Shown here: positions 1-8,831 of the stretch, one piece after another
Layout: every line of letters begins with the position of its first letter
Position numbering within the stretch: the first letter of the stretch is position 1
Assembly: GCA_958296225.1 (NCBI GenBank)
Contig: OY282456.1
Span: forward strand, 2,728,001-2,792,000
Origin: an uncultured Dehalococcoidia bacterium
GTDB lineage: Bacteria; Chloroflexota; Dehalococcoidia; Lucifugimonadales; UBA3495
DNA: 64,000 nt
Reading direction: 5' to 3'
Position numbers and translations under genes: made by a program
Notes under the pieces: model-generated
What the model saw: the letters and a program-made list of their open reading frames with translations, nothing else
What the model was told of the DNA's origin: nothing
Database searches by the model: none

Positions 1-435
1 GTTACGGCCATTGACGCGCGCCGCCTGGTTCCGGGCGAACCGCGCCCGCCGCCGCCGGACGCCAGCCTCGCCCTTGACGAAACTTCCGGCTGGCAGGTTT
101 TCACCCACGGCGGGCGCAACCCCACCGGGCTGGACGCCGTGAAATGGGCCCAAAGAACCGTTGCGCTGGGTTCGGGCGAAATCCTGCTCACCAGTATGGA
201 CGAGGACGGCCAGCAGGACGGGTACGACCTGCCGCTGACGCGCGCCATCTCCCGCGCCGTGCCGGTTCCCGTCATCGCCAGCGGCGGCGCCGGCGCCCTG
301 GCCCATCTCTACGACGCTTTCGCCGGCGGTGAAGCCGACGCCGTGCTCGCCGCCAGCATCTTCCACTTCGGCACGTATTCGATCGCAGAAGCCAAACAAT
401 ACCTGGCCGCGCGCGGCGTCCCCATGCGAATCTGA
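1..435 (+). CDS. hisF: Imidazole glycerol phosphate synthase subunit HisF (3' part only)
   Basis: This is the C-terminal part of the cyclase subunit of imidazole glycerol phosphate synthase; the gene starts before the window. The frame is open from base 1, and 144 residues are visible. They include the strand VTAIDARR, the block [27 protein letters not shown] (the catalytic Asp loop of the beta/alpha barrel), DGYDLPLT and the phosphate-binding IASGGAG. HisF uses ammonia from HisH to close the imidazole ring and release AICAR. The gene is followed 30 bp later by a HAD hydrolase and then hisIE, so it is part of a histidine operon. Identification is firm; only the N-terminus is missing. Confidence 0.96.
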   Translation, partial: VTAIDARRLVPGEPRPPPPDASLALDETSGWQVFTHGGRNPTGLDAVKWAQRTVALGSGEILLTSMDEDGQQDGYDLPLTRAISRAVPVPVIASGGAGALAHLYDAFAGGEADAVLAASIFHFGTYSIAEAKQYLAARGVPMRI

Positions 436-465
436 CCTGCCCGCCAAACCTCAGGGAGCCGGCAA

Positions 466-1203
466 ATGAGCGCTATCACCACCGTAATCTTCGATATGTT
501 CAACACCATCGCGCAGGACGGCCCTGAGCATTGGCGTCAAACCTTCGTGGAGATTATCGCGGAGCAGGGGCTGGACACCACGCCCGAGGCCCTGCGCCAC
601 GCCTGGGATTACGGCGCCGGCAATTTCCGCGACCGGCGCACCGCCCCCGGCGCGCCTTTTATCTCCTATCTTGACGGCTGGGCCGACGCTTTCGCCGCCG
701 CCTTCGCCGATTTGAACCTGGACGGCGACGCGCGCGCCGCCGCGCAGAAGTCCATCGACGACCTGAGCGCCCGCCCCCTCTGGCCCGACGCGCCGGAAGC
801 CCTGGCCATCATCGGCCGGAACCGTCGCCTGGCCGTAATATCCAACGCCGACGACGCCTATCTGAACCCGGTGGCGGCGCGCATCCCGGCCCACTTTGAA
901 GCCGTGATATCGTCGGAGGCTGGCCGATGCTACAAACCCGACCGGCGGCTCTTTCAATCCGCCGTCAGCGCGCTGGACGTTGCGCCGTCCCAATGCGTGT
1001 ATGTGGGAGACAAACAGTTTGAGGACGTGATGGGCGCTCACGGCGCGGGTCTGCTGGCGGTTTGGATTAACCGGGCCGGCGCGCCGCCGGACCCGGCTCT
1101 ACCCGCGCCCGACGGCGAAATCCGCAACCTGCTGGAGCTGCCCGACGCGCTCGCTAAACTCGGCTCACCGCCCATCCCGGAGAAACCCCGGAGGTATCAA
1201 TGA
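466..1203 (+). CDS. HAD-superfamily hydrolase within the his operon
   Basis: A haloacid dehalogenase-like hydrolase of 245 residues. Motif I is FDMFNT near residue 10, with the nucleophile Asp followed by Phe rather than the second Asp, as in dehalogenase-type members. Motif II is VISNADD, motif III contains the lysine of CYKPDRRLF, and motif IV is YVGDKQFEDV. An alpha-helical cap lies between motifs I and II. The stop overlaps the hisIE start by 4 bp (ATGA), so the two are translationally coupled. Histidinol-phosphate phosphatase would be an attractive role given the neighbours, but nothing in the sequence fixes the substrate; a general small-molecule phosphatase is equally possible. Confidence 0.85.
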   Translation: MSAITTVIFDMFNTIAQDGPEHWRQTFVEIIAEQGLDTTPEALRHAWDYGAGNFRDRRTAPGAPFISYLDGWADAFAAAFADLNLDGDARAAAQKSIDDLSARPLWPDAPEALAIIGRNRRLAVISNADDAYLNPVAARIPAHFEAVISSEAGRCYKPDRRLFQSAVSALDVAPSQCVYVGDKQFEDVMGAHGAGLLAVWINRAGAPPDPALPAPDGEIRNLLELPDALAKLGSPPIPEKPRRYQ

Positions 1204-1823
1204 CCGACATAAAACTGGACGACAAGGGACTGGCGCCGGCCATCGCCCAGGACATCAACACCGGCCAGGTTCTGATGCTGGGCTATATGAACCCCGGCTC
1301 CCTCAAGCGCACCGTCGAGGGTACCCAGGTGTGGTTTTACAGCCGCAGCCAGGAAGACCTGTGGCACAAGGGCGAGGTGTCAGGCAACTACCTCAACCTG
1401 CGCGAGTGGTACGTGGACTGCGACGCCGATACCATCCTGCTCAAAGTCGAACCCGACGGCCCGGCCTGCCATACCGGCGAAGTATCCTGCTTTTACACCA
1501 GGATGGACGACCTGCCCGCAGATTACACTGCCTCCGACGGCGGCCCGCGCGTCCTGGACGAACTTTTCGCCGTCATCAAAGACCGCCAGCGGGATCTGCC
1601 GGAGGACAGCTACACCGCCCAACTGCTCGCCGGGGGCGCCAGCCGGGTAGCCCAAAAAGTCATTGAAGAAGCCGGCGAAGCCGCCCTGGCCGCCGCCACC
1701 GGCGACGCCGGCAGCCTGCCCGGCGAAATTGCCGACCTGCTGTATCATACCCTGACCCTCATGGCCTCGGCCGGCGTATCGCCCAACGCCGTGTGGGAAG
1801 AGTTGCGCGCCCGCCGCGGCTAA
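1200..1823 (+). CDS. hisIE: Bifunctional phosphoribosyl-AMP cyclohydrolase / phosphoribosyl-ATP pyrophosphatase
   Basis: A 207-residue fusion catalysing the second and third steps of histidine synthesis. The N-terminal HisI domain (about 1-110) carries the metal-binding DCDADTILLKV block and GPACHTGEVSCF. The C-terminal HisE domain (about 118-207) is a MazG-like helical pyrophosphatase with VIEEAGEAALAA and EIADLLYHTLTLM, whose acidic residues bind magnesium. The length is normal for the fused enzyme. The start overlaps the upstream HAD gene (ATGA). The 3' end overlaps the convergent peptidase gene by 4 bp, leaving no room for a separate terminator. Confidence 0.97.
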   Translation: MTDIKLDDKGLAPAIAQDINTGQVLMLGYMNPGSLKRTVEGTQVWFYSRSQEDLWHKGEVSGNYLNLREWYVDCDADTILLKVEPDGPACHTGEVSCFYTRMDDLPADYTASDGGPRVLDELFAVIKDRQRDLPEDSYTAQLLAGGASRVAQKVIEEAGEAALAAATGDAGSLPGEIADLLYHTLTLMASAGVSPNAVWEELRARRG

Positions 1824-2527
1824 TGCCCGGCGCCGGCCACGGTCAACCCCGGCACGGTCGCACCCGATGCGTATTGCTCCCACCCGCCGGCCCGGTACAC
1901 GGTTACGTTGCCGTTGCCCAGCGCCGTTGCCCCGTCGGAATCCAGCAGAAGGCCCGTGGCGCCGTCAATCCCCAGGGCAACGAGGCCCCCGGCGTCCCCT
2001 GCGGCCAGTTGCGCCGCCACCGACGCCGGGTCGCTGCGCTCGTGGTGGGGCAGCACCATCACGCCGGGCAGCGCCCCCAGCGCGGCGGCGCCCTCCGATG
2101 CCGACGGCCGCCGCATTTGCGCGCCCAATACCATGGCCCCCGCGCTGGAACCCGCCCAGATTGCGCCAGCCTCGTTAGCGGCAATCACGGCATCCAGCAG
2201 CGGCGACGCCGCCAGGACCGACAGCAGATGCGCGGGACTCCCGCCCGTAAAATAGATTATATCGGCGGGGCCGATTTGCGCCGCTAACTCCGTATTTTCG
2301 GCGTCAGACCGTTGTATCACGTCCACGCTGTACGCCGCCGCGCCCAACCCGGTAAAATGGCGGATGCCGTTGGCGGCGGCCCGCTGCGGGTTTTCTAATG
2401 CCGCCGCCGTTGGTATGATGGCAACGCGCGGCGCCGCCTCGCCGGTAAGCTCCAACATCCGGCGGTCCATACCCACACACGCCGGGCGGAACTCGTCGCC
2501 CCCAACCAGCAAAATACTACGTGCCAC
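1820..2527 (-). CDS. Peptidase S51 / cyanophycinase-like protein
   Basis: A serine peptidase of family S51 (cyanophycinase, alpha-aspartyl dipeptidase), about 235 residues. It starts with the strand SILLVGGDEF. The nucleophile elbow is WAGSSAGAMVLG, preceded by IIYFTGGSPAHLL, and a conserved-looking PHHERSD follows. I chose the GTG start because GAGGGG lies 5 bases upstream; a TTG start eight codons further up (2551) has no good ribosome site. The family cleaves Asp-containing peptides such as cyanophycin or Asp-X dipeptides. No cyanophycin synthetase is visible nearby, so dipeptide scavenging is as likely. It runs convergent to hisIE and divergent from the VOC gene at 2566. Confidence 0.85.
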   Translation of the reverse strand: MARSILLVGGDEFRPACVGMDRRMLELTGEAAPRVAIIPTAAALENPQRAAANGIRHFTGLGAAAYSVDVIQRSDAENTELAAQIGPADIIYFTGGSPAHLLSVLAASPLLDAVIAANEAGAIWAGSSAGAMVLGAQMRRPSASEGAAALGALPGVMVLPHHERSDPASVAAQLAAGDAGGLVALGIDGATGLLLDSDGATALGNGNVTVYRAGGWEQYASGATVPGLTVAGAGH

Positions 2528-2565
2528 AATCGCCCCTCGTGTTGCGCTCAACCCCGGAGGTAAAG

Positions 2566-2967
2566 ATGTTCGAGTTTATACACCACGTCCGCATCCTTGT
2601 CCACGACGCCGACGCTATGGCCCAATACATTGAGGAAAACTTCGGGATGGCCCCGGTCAAGATTGAGGTGTACCCCGCGCGCGGCATGAAAAACGCTATC
2701 TACCGGGTGGGCCAGACCAACGTGGAATTCACCGAGCCGCTGGACCCCGATTCGGCGATGGGCGAATACCTCAAAACCTTTGGCCCCGGCCCTTACCACA
2801 TGGCCTTTGGCGTGTCGGACATTGCCGGCAAAGCCGCGGAACTGGCCGCCAAAGGCAACGCAATGCGCGGCGAAAACGGAATGTCCCGCAGCGCGGAGGG
2901 CTATATGACCGCCAATATTGACGCCGGCAGCGCCCTCGGATTCCCCTTCCAGATTGCCGAAGGCTAG
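2566..2967 (+). CDS. VOC family protein (glyoxalase/methylmalonyl-CoA epimerase-like), copy 1
   Basis: A 133-residue vicinal oxygen chelate protein made of two beta-alpha-beta-beta-beta modules. Candidate metal ligands are the His of FIHHVRI, the Glu of VEFTEPLDPDS, the His of GPYHMAFGV and the Glu of FQIAEG, an arrangement like methylmalonyl-CoA epimerase. The ATG is preceded by GGAGG with a 5-base spacer, which rules out a longer reading from 2521. It is followed by a close paralogue at 3038. Substrate is unknown: lactoylglutathione lyase, epimerase or dioxygenase functions all occur in this fold. Confidence 0.8.
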   Translation: MFEFIHHVRILVHDADAMAQYIEENFGMAPVKIEVYPARGMKNAIYRVGQTNVEFTEPLDPDSAMGEYLKTFGPGPYHMAFGVSDIAGKAAELAAKGNAMRGENGMSRSAEGYMTANIDAGSALGFPFQIAEG

Positions 2968-2997
2968 ATTTCACATCAGCAAACCTTCCCCATAATC

Positions 2998-3021
2998 GTC
3001 ATTCCGACGCCAGCCGGAACC
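2998..3021. repeat. Dispersed GTCATTCC palindromic repeat
   Basis: An imperfect palindrome (GTCATTCC, then CGCCAGCCGGAA) between the two VOC genes. Related copies lie at 33452-33480 and 38743-38765. The form resembles widespread REP-like intergenic palindromes. It falls just upstream of the ribosome site of the next gene. Confidence 0.6.
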
Positions 3022-3037
3022 CAGAAAGGAGGGCGCT

Positions 3038-3439
3038 ATGCTCAATTCCATCCACCACATCCATTACGTAGTCGGCAACCGCGATGAAATGGTCGCTTAC
3101 ATCCGCGAGAATTTCGGCATGGAACCCGATGACCTCAGCGTGATTGAGGGCCGCGGTATGAAGGACGCCCTGTACCGCGTCGGCGAAACCCTCATCGAAA
3201 TCACCGAACCGCTGGACCCGGATTCCGGCATCGGCCAGCATCTGGCCGAGCACGGCCCCGGCGTTTATCACGTCGCTTTCGGCGTGGCTAACATCCGGCA
3301 GGCCGCCGCCGACCTGGCCGCCAAGGGCAACCAACTGCGCGGTGAGGGCGGCGTAACGCAAAGCCCGCGCGGCTACACCACCGCCAACATCGACCCGGCC
3401 AACAGCCACGGCCTCTGGTTCCAGCTCGCCGAAGGATAA
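3038..3439 (+). CDS. VOC family protein, copy 2 (tandem paralogue)
   Basis: A 133-residue paralogue of the preceding gene with the same layout: SIHHIHYVVGN at the start, ALYRVGETLIEITEPLDPDSG, GPGVYHVAFGV and a final FQLAEG. All four positions expected to bind the metal (His, Glu, His, Glu) are present. AAAGGAGG stands 5 bases before the ATG. The equal lengths and head-to-tail order point to an old tandem duplication with later divergence, so the two proteins may form a heterodimer or act on related substrates. argS follows 13 bp downstream. Confidence 0.8.
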   Translation: MLNSIHHIHYVVGNRDEMVAYIRENFGMEPDDLSVIEGRGMKDALYRVGETLIEITEPLDPDSGIGQHLAEHGPGVYHVAFGVANIRQAAADLAAKGNQLRGEGGVTQSPRGYTTANIDPANSHGLWFQLAEG

Positions 3440-3452
3440 CGGATTATCCATT

Positions 3453-5174
3453 ATGCTAGTCAAAGACACCATCGCAATGGCCGTAGCCACGGCACTAGAG
3501 CAGGCGCACCGCGACGGCGCAATCAGCGTTGATTCGGCGCCCGACATTGAGATTGAACGGCCCAACAACCCGGAGCACGGCGACTTTGCCACCAACCTGC
3601 CGCTGCGTCTGGCCCGCGCGGCGCGGGCCAACCCGCTGCAGCTGGCCCAGCTGATTGCCGAGCGGGTGCAAACCGGCCCGGAGATTGCCAGCGTGGCCCC
3701 CGCGCCGCCCGGCTTTATCAACTTCAAGCTGAGTGAGCAGTGGCTGCAGCAGCAGGTGGAAGCCGTCCGCGCCGCCGGAGACACTTTCGGCGCCGCTGAC
3801 GTTGGCGCCGGCCGCAAGGTGATGGTCGAGTTCGTCAGCGTCAACCCCACCGGGCCGGTGCACGTGGGGCACACGCGGGGGGCCGTGCTGGGCAGCGTCC
3901 TCGCCAACGCGCTGGAAGCCGCCGGCTACGACGTAACCCGCGAGTACTACATCAACGACGCCGGTTCGCAGATGGAAGCGTTCTACCGTTCCGTCTGGGC
4001 CCGCTACCGGCAGGCCCTGGGCCGCGCCGCCGCAATGCCCGACAACGGCTATCAGGGCGATTACATCGCCGACATCGCCGCCGAGATTATCGGAACCGAC
4101 GGTGCCGGATTCCTGGAACTCACCGATTTGGCGGCCATCCGCCAGATTGGCGACATCGCCCGGGCAAAGATGGTGGCGCTGATTCGAGACGACCTGGACG
4201 CCATCGGCGTTACTTTCGACAACTGGTTCAGCGAGCGCCGGCTGTTCCAGAACCCGGACTCCTTGCCTAGCGACTACGACGGGCCCGGTGACTACGACCG
4301 GCCCAGTGACTACGACCGCGCCATCGCCCGGCTCCGGCAGGGCGGCCACCTGGCGGAACGCAGCGGCGCTTTGTGGTTCAATTCCATTGCCCTGGGCGAC
4401 GACCGGGACAACGTGGTAGTCCGCTCCTCCGGCGAGCCGACCTATTTCGCCTCCGACATCGCCTATCATTACAACAAGTTTGCCGCGCGCGGGTTCGACC
4501 GGGTCATCGACATCTGGGGCGCGGACCACCAGGGACACGTCCCCCGCATGAAGGCCGCCGTCTCCGCCCTGGGCATTGAGCCGGAAAACCTTACCGTCCT
4601 CATATCCCAGATGGTGACCCTCAAACGGGGCAATGAGACCGTCCGGGCGTCCAAGCGCACCGGCGATTTCGTAACGCTGCGCGAGCTGGTTGACGAAGTG
4701 GGCAAGGACGCCTGCCGCTACTTCTTCCTGGCGCGGGCGGCATCCACCCAGATGGAGTTTGACCTGGAACTGGCCACCCGCGAATCGTCCGAAAACCCGG
4801 TGTACTATGTGCAGTACGCTCACGCCCGCAACGCCAGCATCCTCAACCTGGCCGTTGAGCGGGGCATCGACTTCGCCGGCGCCAGCGTCAGCCGGCTCAC
4901 CCACCCCTACGAACTGGGCCTCATCCGCACTATGCTGCGCCTGCCGGAGCTAATCGTGCAGGTAGCCGAAAACCTGGAACCGCACCACCTGCCCCACTAC
5001 GCGATGGAGTTGGCGACCGCCTTCCACCACTTCTACGAAAACTGCCGCGTAATTTCCGCCAACCCCGATGACAACGACCTCACCCTGGCCCGCCTCAAAC
5101 TGGTGGCGGCCGCCCAGGTAGCCTTCCGCCGCACCCTGACGCTGATGGGTATGTCCGCCCCGGAACGGATGTAA
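3453..5174 (+). CDS. argS: Arginyl-tRNA synthetase
   Basis: A class I aminoacyl-tRNA synthetase of 573 residues that charges tRNA-Arg. The N-terminal Add-1 domain (about 1-105) is followed by the HIGH-type motif HVGH at 137-140, within NPTGPVHVGHTRG. The DALR anticodon-binding domain occupies the end, with the terminal RRTLTLMGMSAPERM typical of ArgS. A KMSKS-type loop is approximated by KRGNETVRASKRTG. Around residues 272-290 there is a small local repeat (DYDGPGDYDRPSDYDRA) that looks like an expanded surface loop, encoded by near-identical 15-18 bp units. Length is within the family range. Confidence 0.97.
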   Translation: MLVKDTIAMAVATALEQAHRDGAISVDSAPDIEIERPNNPEHGDFATNLPLRLARAARANPLQLAQLIAERVQTGPEIASVAPAPPGFINFKLSEQWLQQQVEAVRAAGDTFGAADVGAGRKVMVEFVSVNPTGPVHVGHTRGAVLGSVLANALEAAGYDVTREYYINDAGSQMEAFYRSVWARYRQALGRAAAMPDNGYQGDYIADIAAEIIGTDGAGFLELTDLAAIRQIGDIARAKMVALIRDDLDAIGVTFDNWFSERRLFQNPDSLPSDYDGPGDYDRPSDYDRAIARLRQGGHLAERSGALWFNSIALGDDRDNVVVRSSGEPTYFASDIAYHYNKFAARGFDRVIDIWGADHQGHVPRMKAAVSALGIEPENLTVLISQMVTLKRGNETVRASKRTGDFVTLRELVDEVGKDACRYFFLARAASTQMEFDLELATRESSENPVYYVQYAHARNASILNLAVERGIDFAGASVSRLTHPYELGLIRTMLRLPELIVQVAENLEPHHLPHYAMELATAFHHFYENCRVISANPDDNDLTLARLKLVAAAQVAFRRTLTLMGMSAPERM

Positions 5175-5471
5175 CGGGCATAAAGCGCGCCTCCGGCCCC
5201 TTTCGGGCGCCAGTCGTTCACGCGCCGCCGGCTCTGCCCAAGAACAGGGTGATGCCCTTGCCGAAGGAATTGCCAATATCATAGCCGGCGGGTTAGCCAC
5301 CGGAGAGGTTTGCAATGTCTGAGTAGAAAATCCGGGCGCCAGCGTTGCTCCCGGTAAGGGCCGGGCGAGGATTGAAACAGGCCGGAAACCGGATAGCCAG
5401 GGCCGGAAACCGTCCGGGCAAAGGGCCGCGATGGTACAATGAGCGCAGGCCAGCCAGGGAGCGAAAAGGAT
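5175..5471. other. Intergenic region between argS and the first coiled-coil gene
   Basis: No convincing gene is seen in these 297 bp. The stretch is rich in short GCCGGAAACC-like repeats near 5390-5415. A TACAAT at 5435-5440 could be a -10 element for the following gene. The phrase ATTGAAAC near 5371 resembles the end of some CRISPR repeats but occurs once only. Confidence 0.4.
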
Positions 5472-6320
5472 ATGACGACCCCCATCGACACCTTCGAGGA
5501 CATCCTCGCCGCTATGGAGCGCAAACCCGAACTGCGGGACGCCATGCGCCGGCACGTATTGAGCGAGGAACTGCTGCAACTGCCGGCAGTAGTCGCCGAA
5601 CTGGCCCGAACCGTCCATGAAATCCTGCACGCCATCAGCATAATCAACCAGCGTCAGGAACGAATGGAAAGCGACATCACCGACCTGAAAGCCGGACAAG
5701 CCAAACTGGAAGCCGGACAAGCCAAACTGGAAGCCGGACAGACCAAGCTGGAAGCCGGACAGACCAAGCTGGAAGCCGGACAGACCAAGCTGGAAGCCGG
5801 ACAGGCTAAAATGGAAGGTGACATCACCGACCTGAAAGCCGGATATGCCAGACTGGAAGCCGGACAGACCAGAATGCAGGGACAGCTCAACGGACTGACC
5901 GGCACCGCTTACGAACGCAAAGTCGCTAAAAGGTCCCGTCGCGCCGTCCGCCGCCACTTGGACATCCGCCGGGCCGAACTGCTGCACAGCATCAGCAACC
6001 CTGACAATCGTCACCTCGCCCACTTGCTGGACCAAGCCGCTGACGACGGCCGCATCAGCGACGAGCAGGCCGACGAACTGGACGAAGCCGACCTCATCTT
6101 GCTCGGCCGCACTGCGGATGACGAACCTATCTACGTGGTAGCCGAAGTGTCGCTTACCTGTGACGACCATGACGTGGACCGGGCAGCCAGCCGCGCCCGC
6201 ATCCTGCGGGAGGCCAGCGGCGGCAGCGCCACAGCCGCCGTTATCGGAACCGCCATCTCCGACACCAATCGCCTCCGGGCGGATGACGTCGGAGTAGCCG
6301 TCATCATTATGGCCGGATAG
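5472..6320 (+). CDS. Coiled-coil protein with in-frame heptad repeats and PD-(D/E)XK-like C-terminus (paralogue A)
   Basis: About 282 residues. It starts MTTP, as do its paralogues at 8832 and 38896. After an N-terminal helical region (PELRDAMRRHVLSEELLQLPAVVAEL) there are six near-perfect 7-residue repeats of the type AGQTKLE, exact heptads predicting a parallel coiled coil. The C-terminal 140 residues contain GRISDEQADELDEADLIL and VVAEVSLTCDDHDVDRAASRARIL. The buried Asp followed by Glu-x-Ser on a strand suggests a PD-(D/E)XK nuclease-like fold, but the catalytic Lys is not obvious. The ATG at 5472 follows AGGGAGCGAAAAGG; an upstream ATG at 5439 lacks a ribosome site. Function is unknown. 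Confidence 0.7.
   Translation: MTTPIDTFEDILAAMERKPELRDAMRRHVLSEELLQLPAVVAELARTVHEILHAISIINQRQERMESDITDLKAGQAKLEAGQAKLEAGQTKLEAGQTKLEAGQTKLEAGQAKMEGDITDLKAGYARLEAGQTRMQGQLNGLTGTAYERKVAKRSRRAVRRHLDIRRAELLHSISNPDNRHLAHLLDQAADDGRISDEQADELDEADLILLGRTADDEPIYVVAEVSLTCDDHDVDRAASRARILREASGGSATAAVIGTAISDTNRLRADDVGVAVIIMAG
5691..5816 (+). repeat. Six in-frame 21-bp repeats
   Basis: Six head-to-tail copies of a 21-bp unit beginning GCCGGACA and ending CTGGAA (the last reads ATGGAA), with silent or near-silent changes. The unit length equals one heptad, so copy-number change would lengthen or shorten the coiled coil without a frameshift. Confidence 0.9.
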
Positions 6321-6358
6321 CAACTTCTCCGGCGCAATTCGTAACCGCAGTGGCGAAC

Positions 6359-6388
6359 GCCGGGGCCGCCGGCGTCAACGACCCCGGC
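6359..6388. terminator. Possible bidirectional hairpin between convergent genes
   Basis: GCCGGGG at 6359-6365 pairs with CCCCGGC at 6382-6388 across a 16-base loop that is itself GC-rich. It lies between two convergent genes. There is no clear T-tract, so termination is only a suggestion. Confidence 0.35.
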
Positions 6389-6435
6389 ACGGCGGCGTTT
6401 AATTGCGCAGATTATCGCGCTGCTGAGTATGCTGC

Positions 6436-7644
6436 TTATGCTACGGCCCCCGCGGCGGTCAGCGCGGCCACTTCGCCTTCCGAATAGCCATGCTCCAGCA
6501 GAATCTCCCGGCTGTGCTCCCCTAGCGCCGGCCCCCGGTGGCGGATGCTGCCCGGCGTCGCCGATAGTTTTACCGGCACGCCGATGTTTTGCAGCGCGCC
6601 CAGCTCCGCGTCATCCAGCGTTACTTTCATCTCCCGCGCCAGCACTTGCTCATCGGCATAGACCTGCGCCATATCGTAAATCGGCCCGGCCACCACGCCG
6701 GCGGATTCCAGCTGCGCCATCCAGTAATCGGTAGTATGCTCGGCTAATATCCCTTCCAGCAGCTCCGCTAGCTCGGCCTCCCGCGCCTTGCGGTCATTGG
6801 GGTCTTTGTATCGCGGATTCTCAATCAGGCCGTCCTGCCCAATGGCCCGGCAAAACTGTTCCCAGGTGGGCTGCGAGGCGGCGCCGATGTTGATGTAGCC
6901 GTCGCCGGTGCGCAGGGCCTGATAGGGCGCGTTGACCCGGTGGGCCGAACCCAGGGGGCCGGGGATTTCCCCGCTGGCGAAATACTCCGACGATTCCCAC
7001 ACCGTATAGGCGATGCCGGCTTCCAGCAGGGAGGCGTCCACCTGCTGCCCCTGGCCGGTGCGCTGGGCGTGGATGTAGGCGGCCAGAATCCCGAATGCCG
7101 TAAAACTGCCCGCGCCGATGTCAGTGATGGGCACCCCGACTTTGGCCGGCGGGCCGTCGGGGAACCCGGTAATGCTCATCAACCCGCTCATGCCCTGCGC
7201 CACCAGGTCGAACCCGCCCCGGCTGCGATATGGCCCCGTGCCGCCAAACCCGGAAATGCTGGCGTAGATGAGCCGGGGGTTGATTGCCGACAACGCTTCG
7301 TAACCCAACCCCAGCCGTGCCATCACGCCGGGCCGGAAATTCTCCGCCACGATGTCGGCGGTTTCCGCCATCCGCCGGAACACGGCCTTGCCCGCCTCGG
7401 AACGCAAGTCCAGAGCGATGCTGCGCTTGTTGCGGTTGAGCGCCAGGAAACCGGCGGCGATGTCGCCGGTCAGGCGGGAACCCATGCGCCGGGTGTCGTC
7501 GCCGCTGCCGGGCCGTTCAATCTTGATGACGTTGGCGCCCATGTCGGCCAGGAGCATGGTGCACATAGGGCCGGCCATAATCTGGGTGAGGTCCAGCACC
7601 TTGACACCGGCCAGGGGGCCGGTGGGATGATTATTCGGAGTCAT
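6436..7644 (-). CDS. CaiB/BaiF family (class III) CoA-transferase
   Basis: A formyl-CoA transferase-like enzyme of about 402 residues. It has GPLAGVKVLDLTQIMAGPMCTMLLADMGA at the start, KIERPGSGDDTR, LNRNKRSIALDL, VAENFRPGVMARLGLGYEAL and FDLVAQGMSGLM, whose Asp aligns with the catalytic aspartate of the family. The ATG at 7644 has AGGTG 8 bases upstream; a GTG three codons earlier is possible. These enzymes move CoA between organic acids such as succinate, oxalate, carnitine or aromatic acids. The substrate cannot be read from context, as the neighbours are a methyltransferase and repeat proteins. Confidence 0.92.
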   Translation of the reverse strand: MTPNNHPTGPLAGVKVLDLTQIMAGPMCTMLLADMGANVIKIERPGSGDDTRRMGSRLTGDIAAGFLALNRNKRSIALDLRSEAGKAVFRRMAETADIVAENFRPGVMARLGLGYEALSAINPRLIYASISGFGGTGPYRSRGGFDLVAQGMSGLMSITGFPDGPPAKVGVPITDIGAGSFTAFGILAAYIHAQRTGQGQQVDASLLEAGIAYTVWESSEYFASGEIPGPLGSAHRVNAPYQALRTGDGYINIGAASQPTWEQFCRAIGQDGLIENPRYKDPNDRKAREAELAELLEGILAEHTTDYWMAQLESAGVVAGPIYDMAQVYADEQVLAREMKVTLDDAELGALQNIGVPVKLSATPGSIRHRGPALGEHSREILLEHGYSEGEVAALTAAGAVA

Positions 7645-7718
7645 AGCAATCACCTGACCGTCGGTTTGACGACCGCGCCGGCTGACCGGATAATGCGGCT
7701 TTGAAATGGAGGGACCGG

Positions 7719-8597
7719 ATGGGCGAGATTATACTCGGCGACAATCTGGATGTCCTGCGGACGCTGCCCGACGGCGCGTTCCAGCTGATTTACGTTGACC
7801 CGCCGTTCAATACGGGCAAAGCTCAATCCCGCACCCGGATTCGCGTTACGCGCGATGCGGACGGCGACCGCACCGGCTTTCAGGGCCGCCGCTACAAAAC
7901 CCACGTCGTCGGAGCCAGTGAGTACGCTGATATTTTTGACGACTACACCGGCTTTCTCCGCCCCCGTATGGCCGAGGCGTACCGGGTGCTGGACGGCCAC
8001 GGCAGCCTCTTTTTCCATATTGACTACCGGGAAGTGCATTACTGCAAGATAATGCTGGACGAAATCTTTGGCCGCGCGTCTTTCCTTAACGAAATCATCT
8101 GGGCCTACGACTACGGCGGCCGCCCCAAAACCCGCTGGCCGGCCAAGCACGACAACATCCTCTGGTACGCCAAAGACCCCGATAACTACACTTACCACTA
8201 CGACGCCATCGACCGCATCCCCTACCTGGCCCCCGGCCTGGTGGGCAAAGCAAAGGCGGACCGCGGCAAAACCCCCACCGACGTCTGGTGGCACACCATC
8301 GTAACCGGCAAAGAAAAAACCGGCTACGCCACCCAAAAACCCCTGGACATCATCCGCCGCATCGTCCGCGTCCACTCCAACCCCGGCGACCGCCTGCTGG
8401 ACTTTTTCGCCGGCAGCGGCACCCTGGGGGAAGCGGCCCACTTGGAGGGGCGGGAGTTTGCGCTGGTGGACAACAACCCCGAAGCAGTCCAAATAATGCA
8501 AAAGCGGCTGGCCCATTATGGCATCATTACGCACGGAGCTGACGGATTAGACCGGATGGCTGAACCCGAAACGGAACTCAGGTTGCTTTGCGGATGA
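7719..8597 (+). CDS. Site-specific DNA methyltransferase (amino-MTase, beta-class order)
   Basis: A DNA N6-adenine or N4-cytosine methyltransferase of 292 residues. The catalytic motif IV is DPPF (27-30, within YVDPPFNTG). The AdoMet-binding motif LLDFFAGSGTLGEAA is near residues 225-238, so the order is motif IV, target recognition, motif I (beta class). TQKPLDIIRRIVRVHSNPGD is the usual lead-in to motif I. GGAGGG lies upstream of the ATG, so the TTG at 7701 is not needed. No restriction endonuclease is adjacent, so it is an orphan enzyme that may serve regulation or phage evasion. The target sequence cannot be deduced. Confidence 0.9.
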   Translation: MGEIILGDNLDVLRTLPDGAFQLIYVDPPFNTGKAQSRTRIRVTRDADGDRTGFQGRRYKTHVVGASEYADIFDDYTGFLRPRMAEAYRVLDGHGSLFFHIDYREVHYCKIMLDEIFGRASFLNEIIWAYDYGGRPKTRWPAKHDNILWYAKDPDNYTYHYDAIDRIPYLAPGLVGKAKADRGKTPTDVWWHTIVTGKEKTGYATQKPLDIIRRIVRVHSNPGDRLLDFFAGSGTLGEAAHLEGREFALVDNNPEAVQIMQKRLAHYGIITHGADGLDRMAEPETELRLLCG

Positions 8598-8831
8598 ATA
8601 CAAAACCGATAGCGCCCCATAAGCAGGCAGTCCGTTTGCCTGGCTCAAAAACGTCTCATCATCACGAACCAGGGGCAAAGCATTTGCAGGACTGGTAGAG
8701 AGATGGTGCGCCTCCGGGGGCTGTCGGTTGCCGCATCGCCCTTAGCGACACGGTTGGCCCGACTGCAAGCCCTAACCCGGCAAACCTGATACCATAGAGA
8801 TATAGTTACACTCACGACCGGAGCATCCCAG

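Noticed and set aside
5365..5380. ATTGAAAC phrase resembling the end of a CRISPR repeat
   Set aside because: It occurs once, with no regular spacing, no array and no cas genes in the window.
7719..8597. Restriction-modification system
   Set aside because: Only the methyltransferase is present; no endonuclease or specificity subunit lies beside it.
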